Origin: Diphasiastrum complanatum
Lineage: Eukaryota; Streptophyta; Lycopodiopsida; Lycopodiales; Lycopodiaceae
Length of the DNA stretch: 64,000 nt
Direction: 5' to 3'
NCBI GenBank assembly: GCA_029204225.1
Contig: MU832238.1
Coordinates: 17,284 to 81,283 of the forward strand
The translations under genes were made by a program, and so were the position numbers. A model generated the notes under the pieces. It saw only the letters and a list, made by a program, of their open reading frames with translations, made no database searches and was not told the origin of the DNA. Of the stretch, positions 10,916 to 21,400 are shown in pieces. How positions within the stretch are numbered: the stretch's first letter is position 1; every line of letters begins with the position of its first letter.

Positions 10916-13900
10916 ATGGTGCAATCCGACCTTTCCGGTCTGTGGGACGAGGTAGACATTGTCAGGCGGGTTGCCGACAAGGCCAACAAGACCGGTCAGA
11001 AGATCGTGCGCTGCCGATACTGTCTCGTCGAGTTTGCTGCATCCCTCACTCGCCTTAAAGGCCATCTGCTCGGTGCACGCGCCAAAAATGGTGCCACCTT
11101 GAATGCTGCCCCTTGTGGCAGCATGACCGTCCCCGACAGGCAGCGACTATTGGACACCTACGGGCCGCGGCTCGTGGCAGGGGAGAACACCATTTCGGAG
11201 GGCGTTCTCCGATTTTGCACCGCTCCTTATGTGACTAACCCAGAGTTGCTGCCTGCTTGGCTGGCACGCACGAGGAGAGGGAGTGCATCCTCCTCTGGTC
11301 CCTTTGCCCCTCAGACAGCTCTGCCTCATGCACCCCCATCTGCTCAGATTCCGGTGGATCCCGTCCCATCGCGTCCGACAGTTGCCACTGCGGTTCCACC
11401 ACCACCCACCGTTGCTCGCACTCCACCAGTCTACGACTTTCTCATGGACTCTCCGCCACCCGAGCAGGCCCAGGATGGTACTGGGCGGGCCTTCGAGGAT
11501 GTGGAAGAGATCCCTTCTTCCTTCCCTTCCCATCCGGATGACCTCCTCAGCCAGCAGTTTTCGTACCCCATGCCAGATGTTGCCCCTCCACCAGTGCACC
11601 CCACCTATGCTGCTGCACCCATCCCTGCCAGTGCATCCCACTCTCCCCATTCCACGTCTACAGCCGATGCATCCACCAGCGCCCAGCCTGTCGCGTCATC
11701 GTCCATTCCCGTCACGGTTGGTGCACCGTGCTGGAGGTCCACCACCCGTCGTCCACCAGGGAGAGCCCTCGTGCAGCAGACCATTCGCGGCGCGCATCAG
11801 CCGCACATGGACAGAGAGGCCACACAGGCCGTGGCCAGTCTGGTTTACGAGCTGAACCTGCCCTTTGCCATCACCGACTCTGAGCCCTTCAGAAGGGCCT
11901 TCCGCCTTGCACAGTCTGTCAGCCCTAGCTGGAGAGTCCCTAGTTCAGAGGTTGTCCGCACACACATGCTGAGGGATAGGGTCGAGTCCTTGTCTAGAGA
12001 GATGGAGCCTCTGCGTCGGCACTGGGCCACTTACGGTTGCAGCATCATGTCCGATGGCTGGACTGATGTCAGGAGGAGGCCGATCCTCAACATACTGGTC
12101 TCCAGCTGCATGGGCACACAGTTTTTGAGGGCAGTGGATTGCAGCAGGGGGGGGAGAGTCATATCTGCAGAGTTCATGTTTGATGTCATCAGGTCTTCCA
12201 TCCTAGCCATAGGCCCACAGCATGTCGTCACGGTGGTGACGGACAATGCCACGAACTGCATTCAGATGGGTGTACTGCTAGAGGCCGAGTTCCCTCATAT
12301 TGTTCATACCCCCTGTGCAGCCCACGGCATAGACCTTTTGATGGGGGACATTGGAGCACTTCCCTGGGTTAGAGCCATCGTCCGGGAGGCCCTCTTCCTG
12401 GTGACTTTTGTCACCAGAAAGAGGCGTGTTCTTGCCATGTTTCGGGTGTTTAGCCATCTGGACCTCCGTAAGCCAGCCCCCACGCGCTTTGCATTCGACT
12501 TGGTGGTCATCGACCGTTTGATCAGGTGCAGGGCCCAGCTTCTACAGATGGTTGCCAGTGATCTTTGGGGTGCCAGTACATTTCCGCACACTGAGGATGG
12601 GGAGCACTTTTCTTCCACGGTGAGGGGAGACCAGTTCTGGAGGGATGCACAGACATTGTCAGGACTGCTTCGACCACTCTACATTGTGCTCCGCATGGCT
12701 GACAGCGAGGGGTCGACACTTGGACTGGTGTATGAGCTCATGGACCGGATTGGACAGTTCCTGCAGCTGCCCATCTTGCAGCCAGAGAGGTAAGCGGTAC
12801 AGTGCTGCAATTGACCTTTATCTTTTCAGTACTTGCTAGTTTGTTTTTCTGTCAATGTTAAGCTTTTTCGTAATGCCCTAAACCACATGCCCCTCACCTG
12901 CAGGATGACAGAGCTGAAGTTCATATGGGAGACGCGATGGAACTACTTCCACAGGAGTATCCACAGCGTTGCACACATGCTGCATCCCCTCTTCCTCTCT
13001 CCGACACAGATCGCAGACAGGGAGCTCGAGGCCGATTGGCTTCAGTACATTCACAGGGTGGGTCCACACATAGGTTTGGATCCTATCAGGCTCATGGAGG
13101 AGCTCGCTGCATTTCGTTTCGGCATGGGCACATTCGGCCACCCGGCTGCCCAGGATCCAGAGAGGAGGCAGCTACCCATTACCTGGTGGACCATGTTCGG
13201 TAGCACATACCCATCTATACAGCGTCTTGCACTGCGTGTCCTTTCTCAGGTATGCATCTCATTTTATCCTCCATTTTTTGTGTTTCGTTGAAGTTTCACC
13301 TTTGCCACAATGTGCTGAAGTATTTCAATGCACGCACCACAGGACTGTGCTGCCTCTGTGTGTGAGCGTAATTGGAGCACATGGGCACTGATTCACACGA
13401 GGAGAAGAAACCGGTTGTCAGTGAGTCAGTTGGAGCGGTTGGTGTTCTGTAGCACCAACGCACGTCTCGCCAGGAGGCTTCCGACCATTACGAGCGCATT
13501 GCAGGTGATAAGCTAATCTTTCATAGCATGTTGGTTGACTCCTGGTATGTTGATTTCATTTCTTGAAAAAGTTGTCTCTCTGACATGCAAATTTTAAACC
13601 TTGCAGACGAAGATATCTGATTTGGAGCGCCAGGTTGACTTGCCTACGGACAGCACCCATCCCATGCCTGCAGATGACCTGGGCACACAGTTGATGGCGG
13701 AGAGAGAGAGGGAGCTTGCCGAGATGAGAGAGAGAGAGCTTGGGCTTGAGCACAGAGAGCCCCCATTGTATGAGGCAGATGAGCCAGTGTCAGAGGATGA
13801 GCATGATGAGGATGAGCCCATTCGGGTTGTGTTTGCCAGACCAGAGAGGGATGAGGCAGATTATACAGGTGCAGGGCACACGCCACGGGCAGGGGTCACA

Positions 13901-15235
13901 GGTGCATCACGTGGCAGAGGTGGGACACATGGCACAGGTTATACCGGCAGACAGGCAGGGCACACAGGGGGGGGCAGTGGCATACCTACCTATGTCGACA
14001 TGATGGAGGAGGCTCTTGATAGAGGGCAGAGTGGTTTAGATGCTGGTCCTGCAGATGTTTGGATGCGTGCAGCACAGAGTCATGGCCGTTACTACGACAG
14101 CACACCAGAGGAGGCACCTGATGACTTTCATTGCACAGATTGGGAGGCCATGCAGGGTCTACAGGGTGCACATGATGAGGCACGGGATGAGGCTTGGGTT
14201 GATTCAGGGGTTGGTGCACAGGATGATTCAGAGGTCGGTGCACAGGATGATTTAGAGGCTGGTGCACAGGATGAGTCCCAGAGCCCAGAGCATTTGTATT
14301 CGGATGCCCAGCTGGCCGACTTGGTTGCCACATTGGATTCAGAGGCCTTGCAGATGCCGAGTGTCAGGGCGCCCCCATCATCTCTTGCCAGCATGCCACA
14401 CACAGAGTCCCAGCCAGAGCAGCCGCATGAGGTGCCTACAGTTCCTCCAGCTCCTCAGAGGGTGTATGTGCGTCGCACAGCTCCTCCAGTGCCACCGATG
14501 CCATTTAGGCCTGCATCCCCTCCATCGCCGTCCACTTCTGCAGCACCAGGTCTCCATGGCAGGCCACCATCTGTGCCCAGGTTTTCTCTTGCAGCGCCCA
14601 CATCCACAGTGTCTCCTCCAGTGGCAGCACCCACGTCACATCCTCCTCCTTTGGCAGCACCCAGGATGTACCAGTACCGGCCACCACAGCGCCCCTTTCA
14701 GTACATATCGCCACTGTACTCGCCTCCTGCACAGCCAGTTCCTCCACCTGCAGCAGCCCCACGGGCACACACTCCACGAGCTCATCCTCCTCGCTCAGTT
14801 GCACAGGGAGTTCCCTCTTTTGCTTCCCTATCCCAGCCGGCCTCAGCTTGGGCCCAGCCTAGCCAGCCAGGTGATTTGCATGGGGGTGACGAGGCATTGA
14901 CAGCTCCTCTTGTCCGCAAGAGACCAGGCAGGCCCAAGGGTGCACCGAACAAGAAAGGCAAGGCACAGAAACTGCCAGGGAGGAGAGGACGACCACGCAG
15001 GGCTCCAGGTACAGGTAGAGGTGCAGTATCACAGCCAGTTGGAGCAGGTGTTGTTGGTTTGGCCTGCTTGGGGGCTGATGCGGAGGCTGATTGGGAGGAT
15101 GAGGATGACGAGTCTTCCCCCTCGGATACACAGCCCATGCCAGTTCCAGACAGGCAGAGATATCGGCTGCGAGAGTCAGCTCGGGGCCCTGAGTTGTCTC
15201 CAGAGCATTCGTCTGAGTCAGAGCCAGAGCATTGA
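10916..15235 (+). CDS. hAT transposase (BED finger, DUF659, dimerisation domain, AT-hooks)
   Basis: Joining exons 10916-12789, 12904-13249, 13343-13504 and 13607-15235, all with GT/AG borders and matching phase, gives 1336 residues without a stop. A BED-type finger with CRYC (residues 33-36) and a His near 50 is followed by a proline-rich linker. A DUF659/RNase H-like region spans about 375-470 (MSDGWTDVRRRPILNILVS, TDNATNC, CAAHGIDLLMGDI). Residues 741-794 hold the hAT dimerisation motif ERNWSTWALIHTRRRNRLS. The long C-terminal exon is acidic, then proline-rich, with two AT-hooks (RPGRPKG, about 1235; RRGRPRR, about 1255). Most plant hAT transposases are 600-900 residues, so this tail is unusual. 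Met10916 follows a pyrimidine-rich leader; an upstream in-frame Met at 10820 would add 32 residues. Confidence 0.85.
14208..14276 (+). repeat. short in-frame repeat in the transposase
   Basis: About three copies of a 24-bp unit encode VGAQDDSE-like octapeptides. This is a small coding minisatellite in the acidic part of the last exon. Confidence 0.85.
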
Positions 15236-15758
15236 TTGTGGCTCTATTGTTTTAGTTTCAGTAGTTTGTCTCTAGCAGTCGGTCTACCATTGTACTCAGA
15301 TGATTTTTCACATTATATACAGTGTTTGGCCTACATTATTTGCTGCACATTGTGCGTATGTCGCTCTGTACATGTGATGCTTTATTTTATGTTGAAGAAT
15401 TCTATGTGCGTGTGTGAATCCTATTTTCATTTAATTTCGTTTGAAGTGAATGCTAGCTTCACATAGATGCACCTACATCATGAGCACAGCAATCACCCCT
15501 ACACCCCAAACGACATTGAATAAACACATGTAATACATCTGCATTTAAAAAAATTACAAACATTGCATCTTACATGACCAGGCTCGCGTTGCACAAAAAA
15601 CAACTATGTATATATTCAACCGTTGTATCAGGATAACATCACATATACTGTCATTTTTTTAAGCAGCCATCTAGTTATTTGCTGCACCATAAACTGCCGA
15701 AAACTACATAGCAACAGTCCGCCACATACGGGTGGACCTCATCTATTCTAAACATCCC
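15236..15758. other. hAT intergenic region between convergent frames
   Basis: An AT-rich gap between the transposase stop and the stop of the minus-strand frame, presumably both 3' UTRs. No further gene is seen. Confidence 0.5.
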
Positions 15759-16166
15759 TCACTGATCCTCCACCGACTCCTCGCCCTCGTCTGGTGCATT
15801 GTTTTGTCGCTCTTGCTCTGCCTCCCGGTTAGCCCGAGCTGCCTCCTGGTTAGCCCGACGTCTGGCCGCCCTTTCCCTGACCATGATGAGCTGCCGTCGT
15901 GTGAAATTCATTCCGATCTGCTCATCCAGATCCAGCTCGACAGCGGGGACAGGATCCACAGCGGGGGCGGGTGGCTCCGGTTCCGGATTTCTCTGTCGAG
16001 TCTGTCGCAGCATCTCTCGGATATCTGCCTCTTGCTTCCGATGCCTCTCGTTGTGCCTTCGGATATCTTCCTCAAGCTTTCTCCTGGCTTCGCCCTCGGG
16101 CTTCGGTGGTATTCGCTCAGCCATCTCGATCGACCTTCTCCTCACAGCACCCTGATCCTTGAACAC
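15759..16166 (-). CDS. hAT accessory reading frame, unknown charged protein
   Basis: A 135-codon frame lies inside the hAT element, convergent to the transposase. A better start may be Met at 16124 (MAERIPPKPEGEARRKLEED), giving 121 residues. The product is highly charged and probably helical. A basic/acidic stretch (RRHNERHRKQEADIREML) is followed by a proline-rich linker (PEPEPPAPAVDPVPAVEL), a motif DEQIGMNFTRRQLIMVRERA, an Arg/Ala/Glu helix and an acidic end. I recognise no family. Codon use is GC-rich like the transposase. It could be a transposition helper or a captured gene fragment. It could also be a chance frame. Confidence 0.5.
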   Translation of the reverse strand: MFKDQGAVRRRSIEMAERIPPKPEGEARRKLEEDIRRHNERHRKQEADIREMLRQTRQRNPEPEPPAPAVDPVPAVELDLDEQIGMNFTRRQLIMVRERAARRRANQEAARANREAEQERQNNAPDEGEESVEDQ

Positions 16167-16675
16167 CCTCTCACAGCACCCTGGCTCTCAAACAGCCTCT
16201 CACAGCCTGTCACCGGCTCTCGCTTGCTCTCTCACTGTCTATCACTAGCCCTCTCACAGCCTCTGAAAATGCCGACCACAATGGCATTGTGAGTGCCTAT
16301 TTATCCCCACAGCCTGATCGGCCATGTGGATCCCCATCATCCCTCCATGTGCCTCCGTACCCGCCCCCATGTGATGCTCCCCCCTGTGTTGGTCTCCCAT
16401 TGGGCCCATGTTCTGCTCACCCACAATGCCCATGTGCCTCTGTACTTGCCCCCATGTGATGCTACCCCCCTGTGTTGGTCTCCCATTGGCCCCTCGGTCT
16501 GCTCACTCGCAGTGCCCATGTGCCACTGCAACAGTCCCCTGCATCATGTACTGTACCCTCTTTTTTTACACCCAGAACCCCCTTTTTTTACTTTTTTTTG
16601 TCCTTTTTTGGTAGTTAATATGCAAAAAAAAATTATTAAAAATATATTAAAAAATAAAAAAAAATATTAAAAATG
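16167..16675. repeat. hAT right internal region with 85-bp tandem repeat
   Basis: Upstream of the minus-strand frame, an 85-bp unit beginning catgtgcctc is repeated at 16346 and 16431, with a partial third copy at 16517. Between 16167 and 16270 ctctcacagcc recurs several times. This would be the promoter side of the accessory frame. Confidence 0.75.
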
Positions 16676-16775
16676 GTACCGCCCTGGTACCGCGGATCCC
16701 AGGGCGGTACCGTACCGGCGGTACCACTGATATGGTACCGGCGGTACCATACCAGCGGTACCAGAGGGTACTATG
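16676..16775. repeat. hAT right subterminal GGTACC repeats
   Basis: GGTACCG, GCGGTACC and related palindromes occur about eight times, matching the left end in kind but not in exact order. Confidence 0.8.
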
Positions 16776-16915
16776 ATATATATATATATATATATATATC
16801 ATAGAACCCTGTGGTACCGTCGTTATGATACCGCCGGTACCATAATGGTGATACCGCCATTATGGTACCGCCCTCGGACCCGCGGTACTAGGGCAATACC
16901 ATATTTAATATTTTT
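16776..16915. mobile_element. (TA)12 and second hAT-like terminus
   Basis: Right after the hAT end comes a 24-bp TA tract and then CATAGAACCCTGTGGTACCG, a second hAT-like terminus facing the first. It is followed by more GGTACCG and GATACCG motifs to about 16905. No internal gene or opposite terminus is present, so it is a truncated or non-autonomous relative. Confidence 0.65.
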
Positions 16916-18279
16916 TTTAATTTTTAAATTTTTTTTTTAATGGGCAATATGGGTATCAGCTTGAAGCTCTGGAGGAGAGTAGTGCATTTATGCAGGTTGC
17001 CGGTAGTTTCAGCTACAAAATGTTTTAGACATAACTATATAATGCACCTCTCAGTTTAGTAGTCACTAGTTAACCGCGAGCTCAAATCTGTAAAATTATG
17101 AGGAGAAGCCATTATTGAGCACGGTTGTTAGTATAGGGTCTACTGTGAGACCATGATGGTTATGGGATGGCTTTTGATGGTTTGCTGCGAGCTACTATGG
17201 TTCAGTACAATTTGTTTTGATTTTAGATGGTTTAGTATGGTTCCCAATCAGTGCGTGTCTAATCAGTGCATTAGATATGATGCATAGAGTGTTCCGGGTC
17301 TAGATATCCACAGTGTTAATATTTTGCGAAAGGCCTCCACATAACACGGTCATGACAGTTTGATGAGCACATGCCTGTACCTGTGAATCAGTGAAACAAT
17401 GCAATTAGCAATGCCTATGTATTATGAGGGATCTATAGGCTCCTCTAGTACATAAATTTTTTTGCAAAAATTACCATCAGACCCCCCATCAGAAGACCTA
17501 TTTTTTGACACCCATATGAAAAAAGAAAAAAAAAATGTTCCGGGGTTACTTTCAATGTTTCATGGGTCCGTTTCGTACGTCGTTTCGAAACGCGTTTGAA
17601 ACGGGAGGTTCAGGTTCGAAATGGGAATTTTTTTTTGGTTTTTTTGTTTTGTTTTTGAAAATGTGTTTTTATGGGTTTTTGGGGTTCAGACATGTCATAG
17701 AAAGACTAGTACAAAGTAGATACATCCAATTTCATGAGAGAGAAACTGTGTATGGTCACTTTCCTTAGTAAAAAAAATGTGTCTTTTTAATAGTCGTTTC
17801 GAATGTAAGAAACATGTTTTGAAACGGGCCCGTTTGAACAGGGCGTTTTGAACACGTTTCTTTGTTCGAAACTCGTAATGAATGTGTAGCTGATCTACTT
17901 ATTAAGCCACTTCAAAAGACACCTTTTTCTCTCTTGGATCTAAGCATAATATGGACGCATTCCAAAGGTGCTATCACTTACATAAACTTGAGAACATCAT
18001 TATGGATGGAATCCTATGCTATTTGGCACGTGTGACATGCCACATCATGACCAATCTAGCTATATACAAGTCATATGACCAAAACTAGTCAAGCTAGAAT
18101 TGTGAATTTTTAACACTTGGGAGAGAACATTGTGTGCCTACAACCAAGTTCCGACATAGCTTTGTTTGTGTTGTTTTAAGAAAGCTCTCCTTATTGATGT
18201 GAAATAATATTTGCTGAATGGTTTTTAACCTTTGACTCAAGTTACCTCTTTCTCAAAAGGAATTCTTGCATTTTTATAG
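16916..18279. repeat. PP6 intron 1 tail with dispersed repeat
   Basis: No gene is seen. The part at 17545-17765 (from ttcaatgtttcatgggt to tgtatggtcactttcct) closely resembles 46062-46265 in intron 5. The part at 16943-17260 (from gcaatatgggtatcag, with atggttcagta-type motifs) resembles 46400-46700, some of it in inverted orientation. The family is unidentified. Confidence 0.6.
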
Positions 18280-18426
18280 GTGAAGGAGATTCTTGTGGAG
18301 GAATCAAATGTTCAACCAGTCGATAGTCCTGTCACTGTCTGTGGTGATATACACGGGCAATTCCACGACCTTATGAAGCTTTTCCAGACTGGTGGTCATG
18401 TACCCCATACTAGTTATATATTCATG
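18280..18426 (+). CDS. FyPP: PP6 exon 2
   Basis: Encodes 49 residues from [14 protein letters not shown] to [11 protein letters not shown], including the metal-binding GDIHG. It is flanked by tttttatag and gtgaga and starts in phase 0, matching residue 28 of the family. Confidence 0.95.
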
Positions 18427-21400
18427 GTGAGAAATTTTAATTTTGTTAGCATTCTTTAGTTTAGAATTCAATCAACTAATTCCTACTTTGTGCATACATA
18501 TAGATGATGTAAATGCAATGGGTAAATAGGCAATGTGGAAAACTAACTAAATATTGAAAAATTCTACATTAGGGAGATTTTGTCGATCGAGGGTACAATA
18601 GCTTGGAAGTGTTCACAATTCTCTTGCTGCTAAAGGCCAGGTGACTACATAGTAAATGCTTTTATTCATTTCACGAACTGTTTTAATTGAAAAAGTCACC
18701 TTCAAATTTCCTTTGTTGTGCATTATCCTTTGAATGCATGTTGAACAAGGAACAAGTCTCATAGATCATCATATTGGCCTTAGTTGTTTTAGGTATACCT
18801 ACCTCAATGACCGTCGAGGTTTCATGTTCCTTAATTGGCAAGGATTGGACTTTTCCCTACTAGCCCTTGGTATATGAGAGCTACTCTAAACAAGTCAAAG
18901 AAACTATATTCAGATTTTTGTAAAAAAAACGACCGAATACTTGAACTTGTAATTTGTAGGTCACAAAACTTTGAAATAGATTATACTCATATTTCCATTT
19001 TCTGCTTGCCTTCCCAAATCAGAGGTTTTCTCTTGTACCATGTTATCCTCAGGCTTTGGTTGTATAATTCACAAATCATGGAGAGATTCAATTTTATTGT
19101 TACATGTACGTTGAGCAGACTTCATGATTTGGAAGAAGCCCCAATCATATGGTCTGTTGATAATATTTCCTTGTTAATATCCATTGTACCAACAAATATA
19201 AAATTGAGAATCATATCAGAGGACGTCTCATAATTCCTTGACTTTTAGTCCATTCGACATCACCGTCATGTATGATCTGCAAAGTCGTCACATGATGTGC
19301 GTTGGCTTGGACATAGCTCTTAAAAGATTGGAATTAAAGTTTGATGATTCGTTTGTTTAGAGATTCAAATTAAGCAGAGTATGAACTTGTGAATTCTTAA
19401 CTAGACTGTCCCACAATCGCACAATCCATCGCTGCAGTTCAGCAGCAGGTTGCAGACCGAATCGTTGGAAAAACAGCCTGGGATCGCTCCTACAGACCAT
19501 CGCTGCCCTGTTCCGTGTTTGTCCATCTCTGAGGTCCAGTTTGGGTGGTTAATCGCTGTTCCTACAGCCTCCTACGCCTGAAAATAGCCTGCAAATAACC
19601 AGTTGCAGACCTGTCCCGTCTGAAAACAGCCATCTACAATGTGTGGAACTCTATCACAGCCTGTATGGATCCGGTGGAAGGTTTTAGTACCGTGATATTG
19701 AGGATGATGTGTATAAGACTGCCTTCCGAACTCGCTTTGGATACTATGAATTTCTAGTTATGCCCTTTGGATTGACTAATGCCCCTGCAACATTTATGAT
19801 GTTAATGAACAATGTGCTTGGACTGATTATGGGCAAATTTGTGGTGTTGATGACATTCTCGTTTATAGTTGTGGTGACGTTGCGCATGTGAGTCACCTGT
19901 GTTGTCAACTTTGAGGGAAAAGAGGAAAACATATTATTTGCTAATGATAGAAAGAACGAATTTTTTAAAAAGGAAATTGCATATTGGGTTTTATAGTGTT
20001 ACCAGTTTCTCAGAAAGTTGTTGTTCTTTTTGCTTGGCTTGTTCTTACAGACTTGACAACATTAAGAAGCTTTCTTGGATTAGCTGTGCTTTATCGTGAA
20101 GGTGTGAAAAATTATTCACACGTTACCTCGTACGTAGTTACAACATGATTCTATCTTGGTTATTGTTGACAGACTCACTATGGCATTTTATTATGCGTAT
20201 GGAGTAGCTAGTCTATTTATCGAGCATGTGTTCAGACTTGATGGGTTACCGTTACCATAGCGTCTGACAGAGATACTCGATTTACTGGGAGCTTTTGAAT
20301 GGCAATTATGGCCAAACTGGAAGTCCAATTAAGAATGAGTAGTACGGAGCAGCCTGAAACGGATGGCCAAACTGAGGGACTCAACTAGACCTTAGAGGAT
20401 ATGCTTAGGGCATTTGTTGGGGATAAGCAAATTGAGTGGGAGAAGTACTTGCCACTGTTGGAGTTTGCTTACAATGACAAGAAAAAATGTAAGTACTAAA
20501 ATAAGGCCTTTCGAGCTTAATTATGGTTTTAGGCCAGCTAGCCCAGTTACGGTAGGAATTCCTCAGAAAGTGCCTAGTGTGGCTAATTTCTAACTCAAAT
20601 GAATGAAATGTTCGAGTTAGCAAATGTAAGGCAAGCAATGGATCGAGCTAAGGATCAACATCGCACGCCTAGAGAGTTTGTGGTAGGAGACATGGTGTTT
20701 CTCCAAGTATCCAAGGACTCTAAGACCCTGAAGACGGGCAAATGTTACAAGTTATCCCCTCGTTATTGTGGACCCTGGAAAGTTGTTAAAAGAATTACTG
20801 ATGTTTCTTAAGTTATGTTTCTTAAAGTGCATCTTGTATTTCACGTTTCTAGATTGAAACGAGTTTTACGTAATGGCAATAACTTGTTGTCTGACGGTTT
20901 GTTTGCATTCCAGGAGCAGGGAGAAGTAATCCATGGGTTGGCGAGGGTATTTTATAGGTGGGAGATGTTACAATCTTACTTATTGCAAACCTGCAGGTGC
21001 CGGTTAACCACAAGAGACTGAACGATTCACGTTCCACCCCGCCATAGGACCTAATCCGGGTCCACCCACCGTGCCCTGGCCTGTGACCGTATCAAGCTGG
21101 ATCCGACCTCCATCCCAGACGGCGTCCCATACCACCGCCTAGGCTCTCAGCCATCTCCTGCCTCACGCTAGCAATACATCCCGGCCGTGCACACGCTCTC
21201 CATCCACCTCCTCCTAGGTAGACATAATGGATGGCAAATGAGTCCTCCTCCCCTTGTATACCTCCAAGGAGAGAGACTCCAAGCCATGTGCACTCCCGGA
21301 TCATGACACGTGGCAACCATGCAGGTTCACGAGTCACCGGTCAAGTCTACAGGCCCAGTCATCGTCCAGTCTCAAGTCTGGGTTTGGGACCCAAGGCAGT

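Larger units (their letters stand above)
10530..16775 (+). mobile_element. hAT DNA transposon, apparently complete (6.2 kb)
   Basis: The ends are imperfect inverted repeats: CATAGGTCCCGCGGTAC on the left and, reverse-complemented, CATAGTACCCTCTGGTACC on the right. Both are flanked by atatatat, consistent with the 8-bp target duplication of hAT elements, although the TA tract makes it ambiguous. Subterminal regions carry many GGTACCGCGG-type palindromes. Inside is an uninterrupted four-exon transposase on + and a second frame on -. With no stop or frameshift in the transposase, the copy may be autonomous. Confidence 0.82.

Noticed and set aside
14262-14900. 212-codon frame overlapping the hAT last exon
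   Set aside because: Shadow frame of the proline-rich region; the exon in phase with the dimerisation domain is preferred.
18835-19233. 132-codon open frame in PP6 intron 3
   Set aside because: No domain, no good context, and AT-rich intron composition; most likely chance.
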